Source of the DNA: Parabacteroides sp. Marseille-P3160
GTDB taxonomy: Bacteria > Bacteroidota > Bacteroidia > Bacteroidales > Tannerellaceae
Assembly (NCBI RefSeq): GCF_900162725.1
Contig: NZ_LT799418.1
Coordinates: 2,903,546 to 2,967,545 of the forward strand
Reading direction: 5' to 3'
Length of the DNA: 64,000 bases
Below the pieces are notes generated by a model. It made no database searches and had not been told where the DNA came from. It was given only the letters and a program-made list of their open reading frames with translations. Each line of letters begins with the position of its first letter. Within the stretch, counting starts at the first letter, position 1. The position numbers and the translations under genes were made by a program. Positions 36,491 to 44,762 of the stretch are shown piece by piece.

Positions 36491-38125
36491 ATGAGAACAA
36501 AAATAGTAACGACTTTACTGTTGGGTGCGTTTCTGGTTTTTACATCCTGTAGCGATTCTCTTGATTTGGACCCAACAAATTCTATTTCTGATAAGTTGGC
36601 ATGGAGTAAAGTTGAATATGCCGAATTAGCTATTAATAATTTTTATCACGATATTAATTATTACGGAAACTTTCATAATGGTCAGAGTACCGCCGGCATG
36701 ACGGAAGGTTTTACCGACATCTTTAAATATGGAGCAATGAACTATAACTCACATGCGTATATTCCGAATGAATTAGCTTATGGTGGCTCTGTACTGACTG
36801 TATCGTATGTATCTGTTTACTTGGGTAACTGGAAAACAGTTTATACTAAAGTGCGTAGAATAAACGAGGGTTTATACAATCTGAAAAAATACAGCACAAT
36901 GAACGAAGCAGACAATATTCGTTTGGAAGCTGAAATGCGTTTTTTCAGGGCGCTCAATTATTTTGATCTTGTAAAACGTTATAAACAAGTCATAATCTAT
37001 GACGATGATCTAACTCAGATTAATACGGATAAAGCGCTCAGCAGCGAAGCTGAAGGTTGGGACTTTGTTCAAACTGATTTGGAATTTGCCGGACAAAATC
37101 TACGGATCAGCCCTGAAGCACATGGACGCGTGACAAGTGGCGCTGCATATGCACTTCTCTCGCGGGCCATGTTGTATGCGGAAAGATGGGATATAGCAAA
37201 AAGCGCAGCGGAGAAAGTGACCGGTTATGAACTTACCCCTAATTTCGTTGATGCTTTTAAAAGCAACAGTAGTGAGGCTATTCTACAATATTCTTATGAT
37301 AAGAGTGCGGTGAATCATAATTTTGATAACTACTATGCTCCGGGAGGAGATGCCGGAAACAATACGACCGGAGGCTACGGTACACCTACGCAGGAAATGG
37401 TAGAGTCTTTTGAATTGGCAACAACAGGAGGATTTCCTGATTGGTCTCCCTGGCATAACGAACAAGGAACTTCGGATGCTCCTCCATATGCTCAATTAGA
37501 GCCTCGTTTTCAGGCAACAGTACTTTATAACGGAGTAGTATGGAAAGGACGTACGATAGAACCCTATGTAGGCGGTACGGATGGATGGGCTTCATGGAGA
37601 GATGACGCAGTTCCTGCCGGACGTACGACTACGGGATATTATTTGCGTAAGTTGGTTGATGAGTCACATGATTTTGTCGCACTTACCGCGAGTACCCAAC
37701 CATGGATTGCCATACGCTATGCCGAAGTTTTATTGAATAAAGCCGAAGCATGTTATCATCTGGGAGATAACGCGGGTGCTAATGCTGCGATACGGGCTAT
37801 ACGTTCACGGGTAGGGCTTCCTTATAATGATAAAACAGGTGATGCGCTTATGGCTGCAATACGTCAGGAACGAAAAGTCGAGTTAGCGTATGAAGGACAA
37901 TATTACTGGGATATGAAACGCTGGAAATTAGCAGAGTCAGCATTCACAGGAATACGGGTACATGGTCAAAAGATTGAGAAAAATGCGGATAATACATTTA
38001 CTTACACCTATGTTGATTGTGATAAACAAAACCGTAACTTTCCAAGTAAAATGTATCAGATTCCGTTACCTATTGATGAATTAAACAACAATACATTGGT
38101 ACAACAGTATCCGGAATGGAGATAA
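36491..38125 (+). CDS. SusD/RagB-family glycan-binding lipoprotein
   Basis: 544 residues from the second ATG (36491); the ATG at 36482 adds only three residues. Lipoprotein signal LLLGAFLVFTSC, then the SusD start DLDPTNSISD. TPR-like helical core (RLEAEMRFFRALNYFDLVKR, a classic SusD signature) and the C-terminal RYAEVLLNKAEACYHLGD and IRQERKVELAYEGQYYWDMK, both diagnostic for the family. It lies 16-25 bp after SusC and caps its pore. Its end is close to the next gene. Confidence 0.95.
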   Translation: MRTKIVTTLLLGAFLVFTSCSDSLDLDPTNSISDKLAWSKVEYAELAINNFYHDINYYGNFHNGQSTAGMTEGFTDIFKYGAMNYNSHAYIPNELAYGGSVLTVSYVSVYLGNWKTVYTKVRRINEGLYNLKKYSTMNEADNIRLEAEMRFFRALNYFDLVKRYKQVIIYDDDLTQINTDKALSSEAEGWDFVQTDLEFAGQNLRISPEAHGRVTSGAAYALLSRAMLYAERWDIAKSAAEKVTGYELTPNFVDAFKSNSSEAILQYSYDKSAVNHNFDNYYAPGGDAGNNTTGGYGTPTQEMVESFELATTGGFPDWSPWHNEQGTSDAPPYAQLEPRFQATVLYNGVVWKGRTIEPYVGGTDGWASWRDDAVPAGRTTTGYYLRKLVDESHDFVALTASTQPWIAIRYAEVLLNKAEACYHLGDNAGANAAIRAIRSRVGLPYNDKTGDALMAAIRQERKVELAYEGQYYWDMKRWKLAESAFTGIRVHGQKIEKNADNTFTYTYVDCDKQNRNFPSKMYQIPLPIDELNNNTLVQQYPEWR

Positions 38126-38145
38126 ATATTAAAATAGTAACGATT

Positions 38146-39831
38146 ATGAAAAATAGAATATTTTGCATTCTTGCTGTATCTTTCGCTCTCCTCTCAGGAT
38201 GTCAAAGTCCTGATAGTATAGAAATTCCGATTGATACACAAGGCCTAACGCGTATTACCGCAAAATTCACATCCGGTGATTATAATGAGCAAATAGCTGC
38301 GGAAATTTTTATAACAGACATGACAGCGGATACTTATATAATTCCTGTCCCATGGTATTATCCCGAAGAAAGCTATAATGAAACAGCCCCTTACATGGAG
38401 GCAATGAAGGTAGAAGCCAATCTGGCTAATAATTATTCATTAACTCCGTCATTAGGTATTCTGGATCTTACAAAGGACAATATCTTTACTCTTACTTCAC
38501 CAACAGGCGAAAAAAAGCAAATTACCATTAAAGGGGAAGTAACTAAATTAAATAAATCAAGTATTACATTCTTTTCGGTGGAGGACGAAACGAAAGAGTT
38601 GACAGTAACAGGCTCTATTGATGAAGCAAATGGTGTGATTTCTCTTATTACTGTTGAAGATTTATCTTCCGTTTCTGTGGATCTGTCTGTTTCTTCGCAT
38701 GCGACATTTTCTCCGGCTATTGAAGGAGTAAAGTTTGATTTAAACAATCCTACCCTGTTTACAGTAACTGCTCACAATGGGGTAGATTCAAAGACCTATA
38801 CTGTAAGGAAAGAAACTCCTGAGAAAGTTAGCTACGGATATGCGAAGGGGAGTGAGAAAGTCTTATGGAAATTAAATTCGGGTGATTTAGGTATATCATG
38901 GGGAAGAGGAAGTACATCATTAGCATCTATTGGAAATCATTTGATTGTTTCGGCTGGAGACGGTTCGGTTCCTATCTATCTGAATCGTACAACTGGCGCT
39001 AAATTGGGAACTATTGTTATGGGGTCGGCCAATGCAAGCGGATGTGTTACAAATGATGCAAATGATAACTTATTAATTTCAAACGCAACCGATGCTGGCC
39101 AGACATTGAATATTTATCGTACGAAATCAGTAAGAACTGCACCGACATTATACTTATCATACGAGAATACGACCGGTTTGGCAATTTCACGCATTGCCGT
39201 GCAAGGAGATATTGACGGAACTGCAACGATTATTGCAACCTGTGACCGCTCAAGCCGGGTGGTACGTTGGGATATCAGTGGTGGTGTTGCCGGAACTCCA
39301 CAAGCTATTGAATTCTCGGGAGTCGGATCATGGGGTGCACAAAGTAATGATGCAGGCAATACGAGAGTCGTTCCTCTTTCGACAAATAAAAATGATGGAT
39401 ATCTCCTTTCTTACTATAGTGCCAATGTTGTTTATCATGTGGATGGACAAACAAATGCAGGTACAGCTAAGGTTGCGGATGGAAGTTCTCTTAGTTGGGC
39501 AAGGAATCAAGGCCGTTTGGATGTGAAAGAATTCAACAATGCTCGCTATTTGGTGCTCGGGGCTATGTCTTACTTTCCTCAATGGGCTATAAAAGGAATG
39601 ATATATTTGTATGATATAACGAGTCTGAGCTTACTAACAGGGGATGTTTCCAACTCTCCGGCTTTGGTTTATACACAAACATTGGATTCTAACAATGCGG
39701 CGGATCCTATTTTCGGAGAGGGAGACGTTCTGTTGGTACCCTCTTCCAATGGATTTTATCTCCATCTCTATTATTGGGATAACAATCATAAGATCCTTGG
39801 GGCATATAGTTTTGATTGTATAAATAAATGA
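38146..39831 (+). CDS. DUF5018-type surface lipoprotein of the glycan locus
   Basis: 561 residues from the ATG at 38146, which gives the lipoprotein signal MKNRIFCILAVSFALLSGCQ; the longer frame from 38116 begins inside susD. Two N-terminal Ig-like segments of the DUF5018 type (ITAKFTSGDYNEQIAAEIFI and SSHATFSPAIEGVKFDLNNP) are followed by a ~330-residue beta-propeller-like region with repeated strand patterns (GNHLIVSAGDGSVPIYLNRT, NDNLLISNATDAGQTLNIYR, RYLVLGAMSYFP). Position after SusD suggests a surface glycan-binding protein. Binding has not been shown for this protein. Confidence 0.75.
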   Translation: MKNRIFCILAVSFALLSGCQSPDSIEIPIDTQGLTRITAKFTSGDYNEQIAAEIFITDMTADTYIIPVPWYYPEESYNETAPYMEAMKVEANLANNYSLTPSLGILDLTKDNIFTLTSPTGEKKQITIKGEVTKLNKSSITFFSVEDETKELTVTGSIDEANGVISLITVEDLSSVSVDLSVSSHATFSPAIEGVKFDLNNPTLFTVTAHNGVDSKTYTVRKETPEKVSYGYAKGSEKVLWKLNSGDLGISWGRGSTSLASIGNHLIVSAGDGSVPIYLNRTTGAKLGTIVMGSANASGCVTNDANDNLLISNATDAGQTLNIYRTKSVRTAPTLYLSYENTTGLAISRIAVQGDIDGTATIIATCDRSSRVVRWDISGGVAGTPQAIEFSGVGSWGAQSNDAGNTRVVPLSTNKNDGYLLSYYSANVVYHVDGQTNAGTAKVADGSSLSWARNQGRLDVKEFNNARYLVLGAMSYFPQWAIKGMIYLYDITSLSLLTGDVSNSPALVYTQTLDSNNAADPIFGEGDVLLVPSSNGFYLHLYYWDNNHKILGAYSFDCINK

Positions 39832-39899
39832 TAAACTCTGGTCGGTGGTATCTTTTCTGTAAAAAGGAGAAGATACCACTTGACTTTATAAAATAAAAC

Positions 39900-41282
39900 A
39901 TGAAAGATGTATTAAGAGCTATATTCATAGTTTCCGTTTTTGTTCTTTTTGGAGGGATGTCTTGTAGAGACAGGGATAAGATTCCTGAATGGAAATGGAA
40001 TAACGGAACGGATACTAATGGATTAAAACCGAGCTATTTGTGGGTTGATGCGGCAGGAAATTTCAATGATTTTGCAAATAACAAGGAAAATATTACAAGA
40101 GATCTGACTTTGGCTAAAAATGCAGGGTTTACCGATATAGTTGTGGATATTCGTCCCACAAATGGAGATATTCTTTACCAATCGTCAAGACAAGGAGTTC
40201 AGCAAGTAACATGGCTGGGAGCCTGGATAAACGGTATATATTCGAAAGTCAATCGTACGGCAACCTGGGATTATCTGCAGGCTTTTATAGATAAAGGACA
40301 TGAGTTAGGATTGAAAGTACATGCAGGTTTCAATACCATGGTTGGCGGAGATAGCAGTATATTGGGTAATCAGGGAATTCTTTACAGAGATAACAGTAAG
40401 AAATCTTGGGCGACTTATGAGAACTTGTCTACCGGTATTACGAATACAACGGATCAGGGATTAGGGATAAAATTTTTTAATCCTGCAAATGATGAAGTTC
40501 AGGAATATTTATGCAGCTTACTAAAGGATCTGGCGAAATATGACCTGGATGGTATTTTTCTTGACAGAGGTCGTTTTGACGGTATCCAATCTGATTTTTC
40601 AGATATTACCCGTCAGAAATTTCAAGCATATCTTGGAGGTACAATTATTTCAAATTACCCGGGTGATATATTGCCCGCCGGAGTTACTATGAACGATGTG
40701 ATGTCTATGAGCACATATCCTATCTATTTCCCAAAGTGGTTGGAATTCAGAGCCAAGGTTATGTATGATTTTATGTCGAAAGCACGCGATGCAGTCAAGT
40801 CCGTTAATTCAAAAATCAAATTTGGCGTATATGTCGGTGGTTGGTATTCCACCTATTATGAAGTTGGCGTTAACTGGGCAAGTCCGAACTATAATACTTC
40901 ATTATATTATAAATGGGCGACTATTAATTACAAAAAATATGGATTTGCTGCTTTGATGGATCAAATGTTGATTGGAGCTTATGCTTCTCCGCTTCAAGTT
41001 TATGGTACTACTGAATGGACGATGCAAGGTTTTTGTAAACTGGCAGCAGATAAAACAAAAGGCAATTGTCCAATGGTGGCAGGTGGTCCGGATGTCGGTA
41101 ACTGGGACTCTTCAAACTCTGTTAGTCAGGAAGATGAAAATCAAGCAATAGTGAACTCAGTAAAAGCCTGTATAGATGTATGTGACGGTTATTTCTTGTT
41201 TGATATAGTTCACCTGAAAATGTCGAATCAATGGACTTATGCAAAACAAGGCATTGACCTTGCCATAAAACAAAATCAATAA
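39900..41282 (+). CDS. GHL10-like (alpha-amylase-fold) glycoside hydrolase lipoprotein
   Basis: 460 residues with lipoprotein signal (VFVLFGGMSC). The body is a TIM barrel of the glycosyl-hydrolase-like GHL10/DUF4015 group: YLWVDAAGNFNDFANNKENI, GFTDIVVDIRPTNGDILYQS, GHELGLKVHAGFNTMVGG and LAKYDLDGIFLDRGRFDGIQ, where the Asp of FLDRGRFDG is at the strand-4 position used as nucleophile in alpha-amylase-type enzymes, and IKFGVYVGGWYSTYYE. Last gene of the SusC unit; probably acts on the bound glycan at the cell surface. Substrate unknown. Confidence 0.78.
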   Translation: MKDVLRAIFIVSVFVLFGGMSCRDRDKIPEWKWNNGTDTNGLKPSYLWVDAAGNFNDFANNKENITRDLTLAKNAGFTDIVVDIRPTNGDILYQSSRQGVQQVTWLGAWINGIYSKVNRTATWDYLQAFIDKGHELGLKVHAGFNTMVGGDSSILGNQGILYRDNSKKSWATYENLSTGITNTTDQGLGIKFFNPANDEVQEYLCSLLKDLAKYDLDGIFLDRGRFDGIQSDFSDITRQKFQAYLGGTIISNYPGDILPAGVTMNDVMSMSTYPIYFPKWLEFRAKVMYDFMSKARDAVKSVNSKIKFGVYVGGWYSTYYEVGVNWASPNYNTSLYYKWATINYKKYGFAALMDQMLIGAYASPLQVYGTTEWTMQGFCKLAADKTKGNCPMVAGGPDVGNWDSSNSVSQEDENQAIVNSVKACIDVCDGYFLFDIVHLKMSNQWTYAKQGIDLAIKQNQ

Positions 41283-41314
41283 ATAATTTGATAGAGAACC
41301 TTAAGTAATCTACT

Positions 41315-41527
41315 TTACTGATTTCTTACATTGAGTTGACTTTCTCCACAAAAGCGTATACAAGAAATTGACCAAGGGTCGGAATTGTCAGCTCCATAGG
41401 CATGCTCTTTATCCGTAGGAAGAAGTAAAAGCTCTGTTTTCGTATGTTGTACTTTTCTTCTTTGCATTGGATCCAATCTTATTCTAAGAGAAAATACTTG
41501 ATTACGAAGCACACATTCCAAATACAA
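41315..41527 (-). pseudogene. remnant of an AraC-family regulator sensor domain
   Basis: A 70-codon minus-strand frame contains ELLLLPTDKEHAYGADNSDP followed by WSISCIRFCGE. This is the AraC-type cupin motif (LPxxxPHxYGADxxDPWSxxWxHFxG) found in sugar-responsive regulators. Nothing else of the protein, in particular no HTH, is present, and there is no good start. It is probably the relic of a regulator of this locus, now replaced by the DeoR-family gene next to it. Confidence 0.55.
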
Positions 41528-41553
41528 GACACCTTAAACAATGTTAAATAAAT

Positions 41554-41667
41554 ACTTTTACATTGTTTGAATTGATTTCTTTTGATTACTTTTACTTTTG
41601 TATAGTTTCACAATAATAAATGAATCATTTAAAAACTTCTGTCGTGGGAAACACTCTTTATTATTTT
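41554..41667 (+). repeat. regulatory direct repeat, copy 2 (promoter and leader of the DeoR unit)
   Basis: Partner of 32788-32902. ATTG at 41571-41574 and TACTTTTG at 41593-41600 (18-bp spacer), then the same leader through GTCGTGGGAAACACTCTTTA. Differences are scattered single bases and one 1-bp gap. The gene start follows at 41800, after ~130 bp of AT-rich sequence not shared with copy 1. Confidence 0.8.
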
Positions 41668-41799
41668 AAGTGCTGATATAAAATAAATAATGATTGATTG
41701 TTACAGAGAAAAAAAATATACGCAAGTAAAAGAAATAGAATTAAACAAATTTGGCTTCTTTTTATTTATAGATAAAAAACAATTAAACAAAATAAAAAT

Positions 41800-42582
41800 A
41801 TGAAAGTCGAAAATCATAATGCAATATTTCAAGAAGAACGACTTGAAAAAATCATGGCATTACTTGAGAAAGATAACCGTTTGGTTACAAATGATTTACC
41901 AGAAAAGTTTAATACCACTTCAGTAACAATACGCAAAGATTTGATAATTCTCGAAAAAAGAGGATTATTAAAACGTACACATGGAGGCGCTATTAAAGTC
42001 AATAAACTTTATCCCGGACTCGCCCTGACGGAAAAAGAAAAAATCAATCTGGACGAAAAAATAAGAATTGCGAAACAAGCTTCAAAACTCATTTCCGAAG
42101 GGGATACCATTATTCTCGATTCTGGATCTACAACCAGTCTGTTGGCTAAAGAAATAAAACATATGCATCGACTGACAGTCATTACAAATGCTATAAACAT
42201 AGCGAATGAACTATTACAAAGTGATATTGAAGTAATACTTATCGGAGGCACTTTATTGAAAGAAACATCTACATTGGTAGGACCTTTAGCAGACGATTCT
42301 CTACGAAAGTTATCAGCTGCTAAATTATTTATTGGAGTTGACGGAATAGATTTTGAAAGAGGTCTTACTACTCCAAACCTTCAAGAGGCAAAAACAAGCC
42401 GTGTCATGATGGAAATATCCAGTGAGATCATTTTAGTTGTCGATTCTTCCAAATTCGGAAGAAGAAGTCTGGGAGTTATATCTAAAGTAAAAGATATTGA
42501 TACAATAATCACTACTAAAAAACTGTCGGATACTGAACAAAAAAAATTCGCTAATGACGGAATTGATGTACTTATTGTATAA
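41800..42582 (+). CDS. DeoR-family transcriptional regulator
   Basis: 260 residues. The N-terminal winged HTH covers about residues 10-65: RLEKIMALLEKDNRLVTNDL, FNTTSVTIRKDLIILEKRGL and LKRTHGGAI, the DeoR signature. The C-terminal sugar-phosphate sensor has DSGSTTSLLAKEI, VITNAINIANEL and LIGGTLLKETSTLVGP. DeoR proteins respond to phosphorylated sugars, which would be made by the ROK kinase of the same operon. Both promoter repeats are candidate targets. First gene of the second transcription unit. Confidence 0.92.
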   Translation: MKVENHNAIFQEERLEKIMALLEKDNRLVTNDLPEKFNTTSVTIRKDLIILEKRGLLKRTHGGAIKVNKLYPGLALTEKEKINLDEKIRIAKQASKLISEGDTIILDSGSTTSLLAKEIKHMHRLTVITNAINIANELLQSDIEVILIGGTLLKETSTLVGPLADDSLRKLSAAKLFIGVDGIDFERGLTTPNLQEAKTSRVMMEISSEIILVVDSSKFGRRSLGVISKVKDIDTIITTKKLSDTEQKKFANDGIDVLIV

Positions 42583-42719
42583 AAAAGTGTTTAAAGAAAA
42601 TAACCGAATATTACTGTCATCATCTTTATCATGATTTAGTTATATATGAGAAATTGGAAATCTATTAACTTTTTCGGATAATAAAATATCGCAATTTCAT
42701 ACAAATTTTAAGAAATAAC

Positions 42720-43769
42720 ATGAATAAGTTTCTCAAAGAAATATTAGAACAGCCAAAGGCTATTGAGAATGTTATCAATTTTTATACTCATACCGAAGGC
42801 TTAGAACTTTTAAAAAAAATAAGAACAATCATTTCAGAAAAACATATCGAACAAATAATTTTTACCGGTATGGGTAGTTCTTATTTCATTTCTCACGCAG
42901 CTTCAGGGTTGTTCAATAACTTGGAGATACACTCCTTATACATCAACACGAGTGAATTGTTGCATTATAACTATTTTTTATTAAATAAACCAACCATGTT
43001 GATATGCTTATCACAATCAGGTGAGAGTTTTGAAATAAAGGAAATTTTAGAGCGGCTGCCATCAACTGTTTTCTCAGTAGGCATTGTGAATGATGAAAAA
43101 AGTGCACTTGCAAAAAAAGCTAATGTAGCTTTGTTTTGCAAAGGCGGAAAGGAAGAAATGACTTCCACAAAAACTTATGTAGTAACATCGCTGGTTGCAT
43201 TTATCCTAGGCTGGTATCTTTCAGGAGATTGGAATACCGCCAAAATAAAAATGTTAAATCGTTTACAGACAAACTTTGAACTATTTTTTCATTCTGACAG
43301 TTGGCTAAAAGATATACTTATATTCTTTGGAGACCTAGGTGCCATACAAATTATTGCAAGAGGACCAGCCTTTTCAACAGCCAGTCAAAGTGCTCTTATG
43401 TTTAGAGAAGCTACACATATCGCTGCCTCAAGTTTTTTGGGAGGAGAATTCAGACATGGGCCAATGGAAATGGTTACTGAAAATTTTCAGGCTATCTTGT
43501 TCGCAGCCAAAGGTAAGACCTTAAAACAAAGCTTGCGCATGGCAGAAGATATAGCAAACTTCGGTGGTAAGGTTTGGCTTATAACCAACATTCAGAGGGA
43601 TTGGAATAATAAAAATATTATTCCATTTTTTATAGATGAATCGGATGAATTCCTTTTCTCCATTCAAAGTATCATCCCTGTACAACTCTTCATTGACTCA
43701 TATGCCAAAGCCAAAAATTTCGAAGCCGGTAGTTTTTCGCATGGTGCTAAAGTAACTTCAATAGAATAA
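42720..43769 (+). CDS. double SIS-domain sugar isomerase / deaminase or deglycase
   Basis: 349 residues with two SIS domains and no glutaminase domain. First SIS: FTGMGSSYFISHAASG and CLSQSGESFEIKEIL; second: IARGPAFSTASQSALMFRE. The catalytic pattern Glu230 (FREATHI) and His246 (EFRHGP) has the same 16-residue spacing as GlmS E488/H504. The context GGEFRHGPMEMV, with Glu243 and Glu250, is more like fructosamine-6-phosphate deglycases (FrlB/FraB type) than GlmS, which has KHGPLALI. It would turn an amino- or amine-substituted sugar phosphate into a central sugar phosphate. Followed by the ROK kinase. Confidence 0.8.
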   Translation: MNKFLKEILEQPKAIENVINFYTHTEGLELLKKIRTIISEKHIEQIIFTGMGSSYFISHAASGLFNNLEIHSLYINTSELLHYNYFLLNKPTMLICLSQSGESFEIKEILERLPSTVFSVGIVNDEKSALAKKANVALFCKGGKEEMTSTKTYVVTSLVAFILGWYLSGDWNTAKIKMLNRLQTNFELFFHSDSWLKDILIFFGDLGAIQIIARGPAFSTASQSALMFREATHIAASSFLGGEFRHGPMEMVTENFQAILFAAKGKTLKQSLRMAEDIANFGGKVWLITNIQRDWNNKNIIPFFIDESDEFLFSIQSIIPVQLFIDSYAKAKNFEAGSFSHGAKVTSIE

Positions 43770-43854
43770 ACCATGGTTCATTCAAAACAAAATACATACT
43801 TTCTTTATCCTATTTTGGAAAAAGAAAGTTAGATATCAACAAAAATAAGTAAAT

Positions 43855-44742
43855 ATGAGGAAAATAATTATCGGAATTGATTTGGGTGGGACCAAAATTA
43901 TGACAGGTGCCATTAATATGGCAGGAAAAGTACTAGGTACACCTGTGAAAGTACCTACTGAAAGTCATTTGCCAAAAGAAATTATTCTAAAAAAAATAAC
44001 AGATGCCATTGAAAAGATTATCAGTAATTTAACGCTGACAATCAACGATGTGGCAGGTATCGGTATTGGTACCACAGGACCATTGGATATTGAAACAGGG
44101 GTTATCCTTGAATGTCCGCAATTACCTACTATGCAGTTTTTCCCATTGCGTGATGCAGTACAAACATATTTTGGCATTCCCGTTTTCATAAATAATGATG
44201 CAAACTGCTTGATCTTTGGCGAGTGTATTTTTGGTGCGGCAACCAATAAAAAAACTGTTGTGGGTTTCACACTAGGCACTGGTATTGGTTGCGGCATTGT
44301 GATAGATGAAAAAATATTGAACGGTACCACCAGCACAGCGGGTGAAATCTGGACATCGCCTTATAAGTCAGGCATCATCGAAGATTACATTTCGGGTACA
44401 GGTGTTTCAAAAATTTACCAATCCATTTCGGGTAATGACAGATCGTCACTCGAAATATATCAAATGGCCGAAAACGGCGATGTGGATGCATTGCAAACTT
44501 GGGCAGTGTTTGGGACACATCTTGCCGTACCATTAGCTTGGAGTATCAATATCCTTGACCCTGAAGTTGTCGTGTTGGGAGGTTCCATTACTACAGCCTA
44601 CAAGTTTTTCAAAGATACAATGGAAGTTAATCTGCGAAAAAGAATTTGTCCTGTACCCGCCAAGAAAACGAAAGTAGAACTCGCTCAGTTGGGCGATTAT
44701 GGAGGTTTTATCGGGGCGGCTTGTTTAGTATTTAAAAATTGA
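43855..44742 (+). CDS. ROK-family sugar kinase (no zinc motif)
   Basis: 295 residues. ATP-binding phosphate 1 motif GIDLGGTKIMTGAI at residues 6-19; catalytic Asp in FINNDANCLIFGE; second phosphate loop GFTLGTGIGCGIVI; adenosine motif VVLGGSI. The usual ROK zinc cluster CxCGxxGCxE is missing: after STAGEIW the sequence reads TSPYKSGIIEDYISGTGVSK instead. It should phosphorylate the sugar released by the glycosidases in the cytoplasm. Lies 85 bp after the SIS gene and 20 bp before the GH2 gene. Confidence 0.88.
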   Translation: MRKIIIGIDLGGTKIMTGAINMAGKVLGTPVKVPTESHLPKEIILKKITDAIEKIISNLTLTINDVAGIGIGTTGPLDIETGVILECPQLPTMQFFPLRDAVQTYFGIPVFINNDANCLIFGECIFGAATNKKTVVGFTLGTGIGCGIVIDEKILNGTTSTAGEIWTSPYKSGIIEDYISGTGVSKIYQSISGNDRSSLEIYQMAENGDVDALQTWAVFGTHLAVPLAWSINILDPEVVVLGGSITTAYKFFKDTMEVNLRKRICPVPAKKTKVELAQLGDYGGFIGAACLVFKN

Positions 44743-44762
44743 AAAACTAAAAAATCAAAACA

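Noticed and set aside
32786..41667. Insertion sequence ends as explanation of the 115-bp direct repeat
   Set aside because: The copies contain promoter boxes in the same position relative to genes, have no terminal inverted repeats, and no transposase lies between them.
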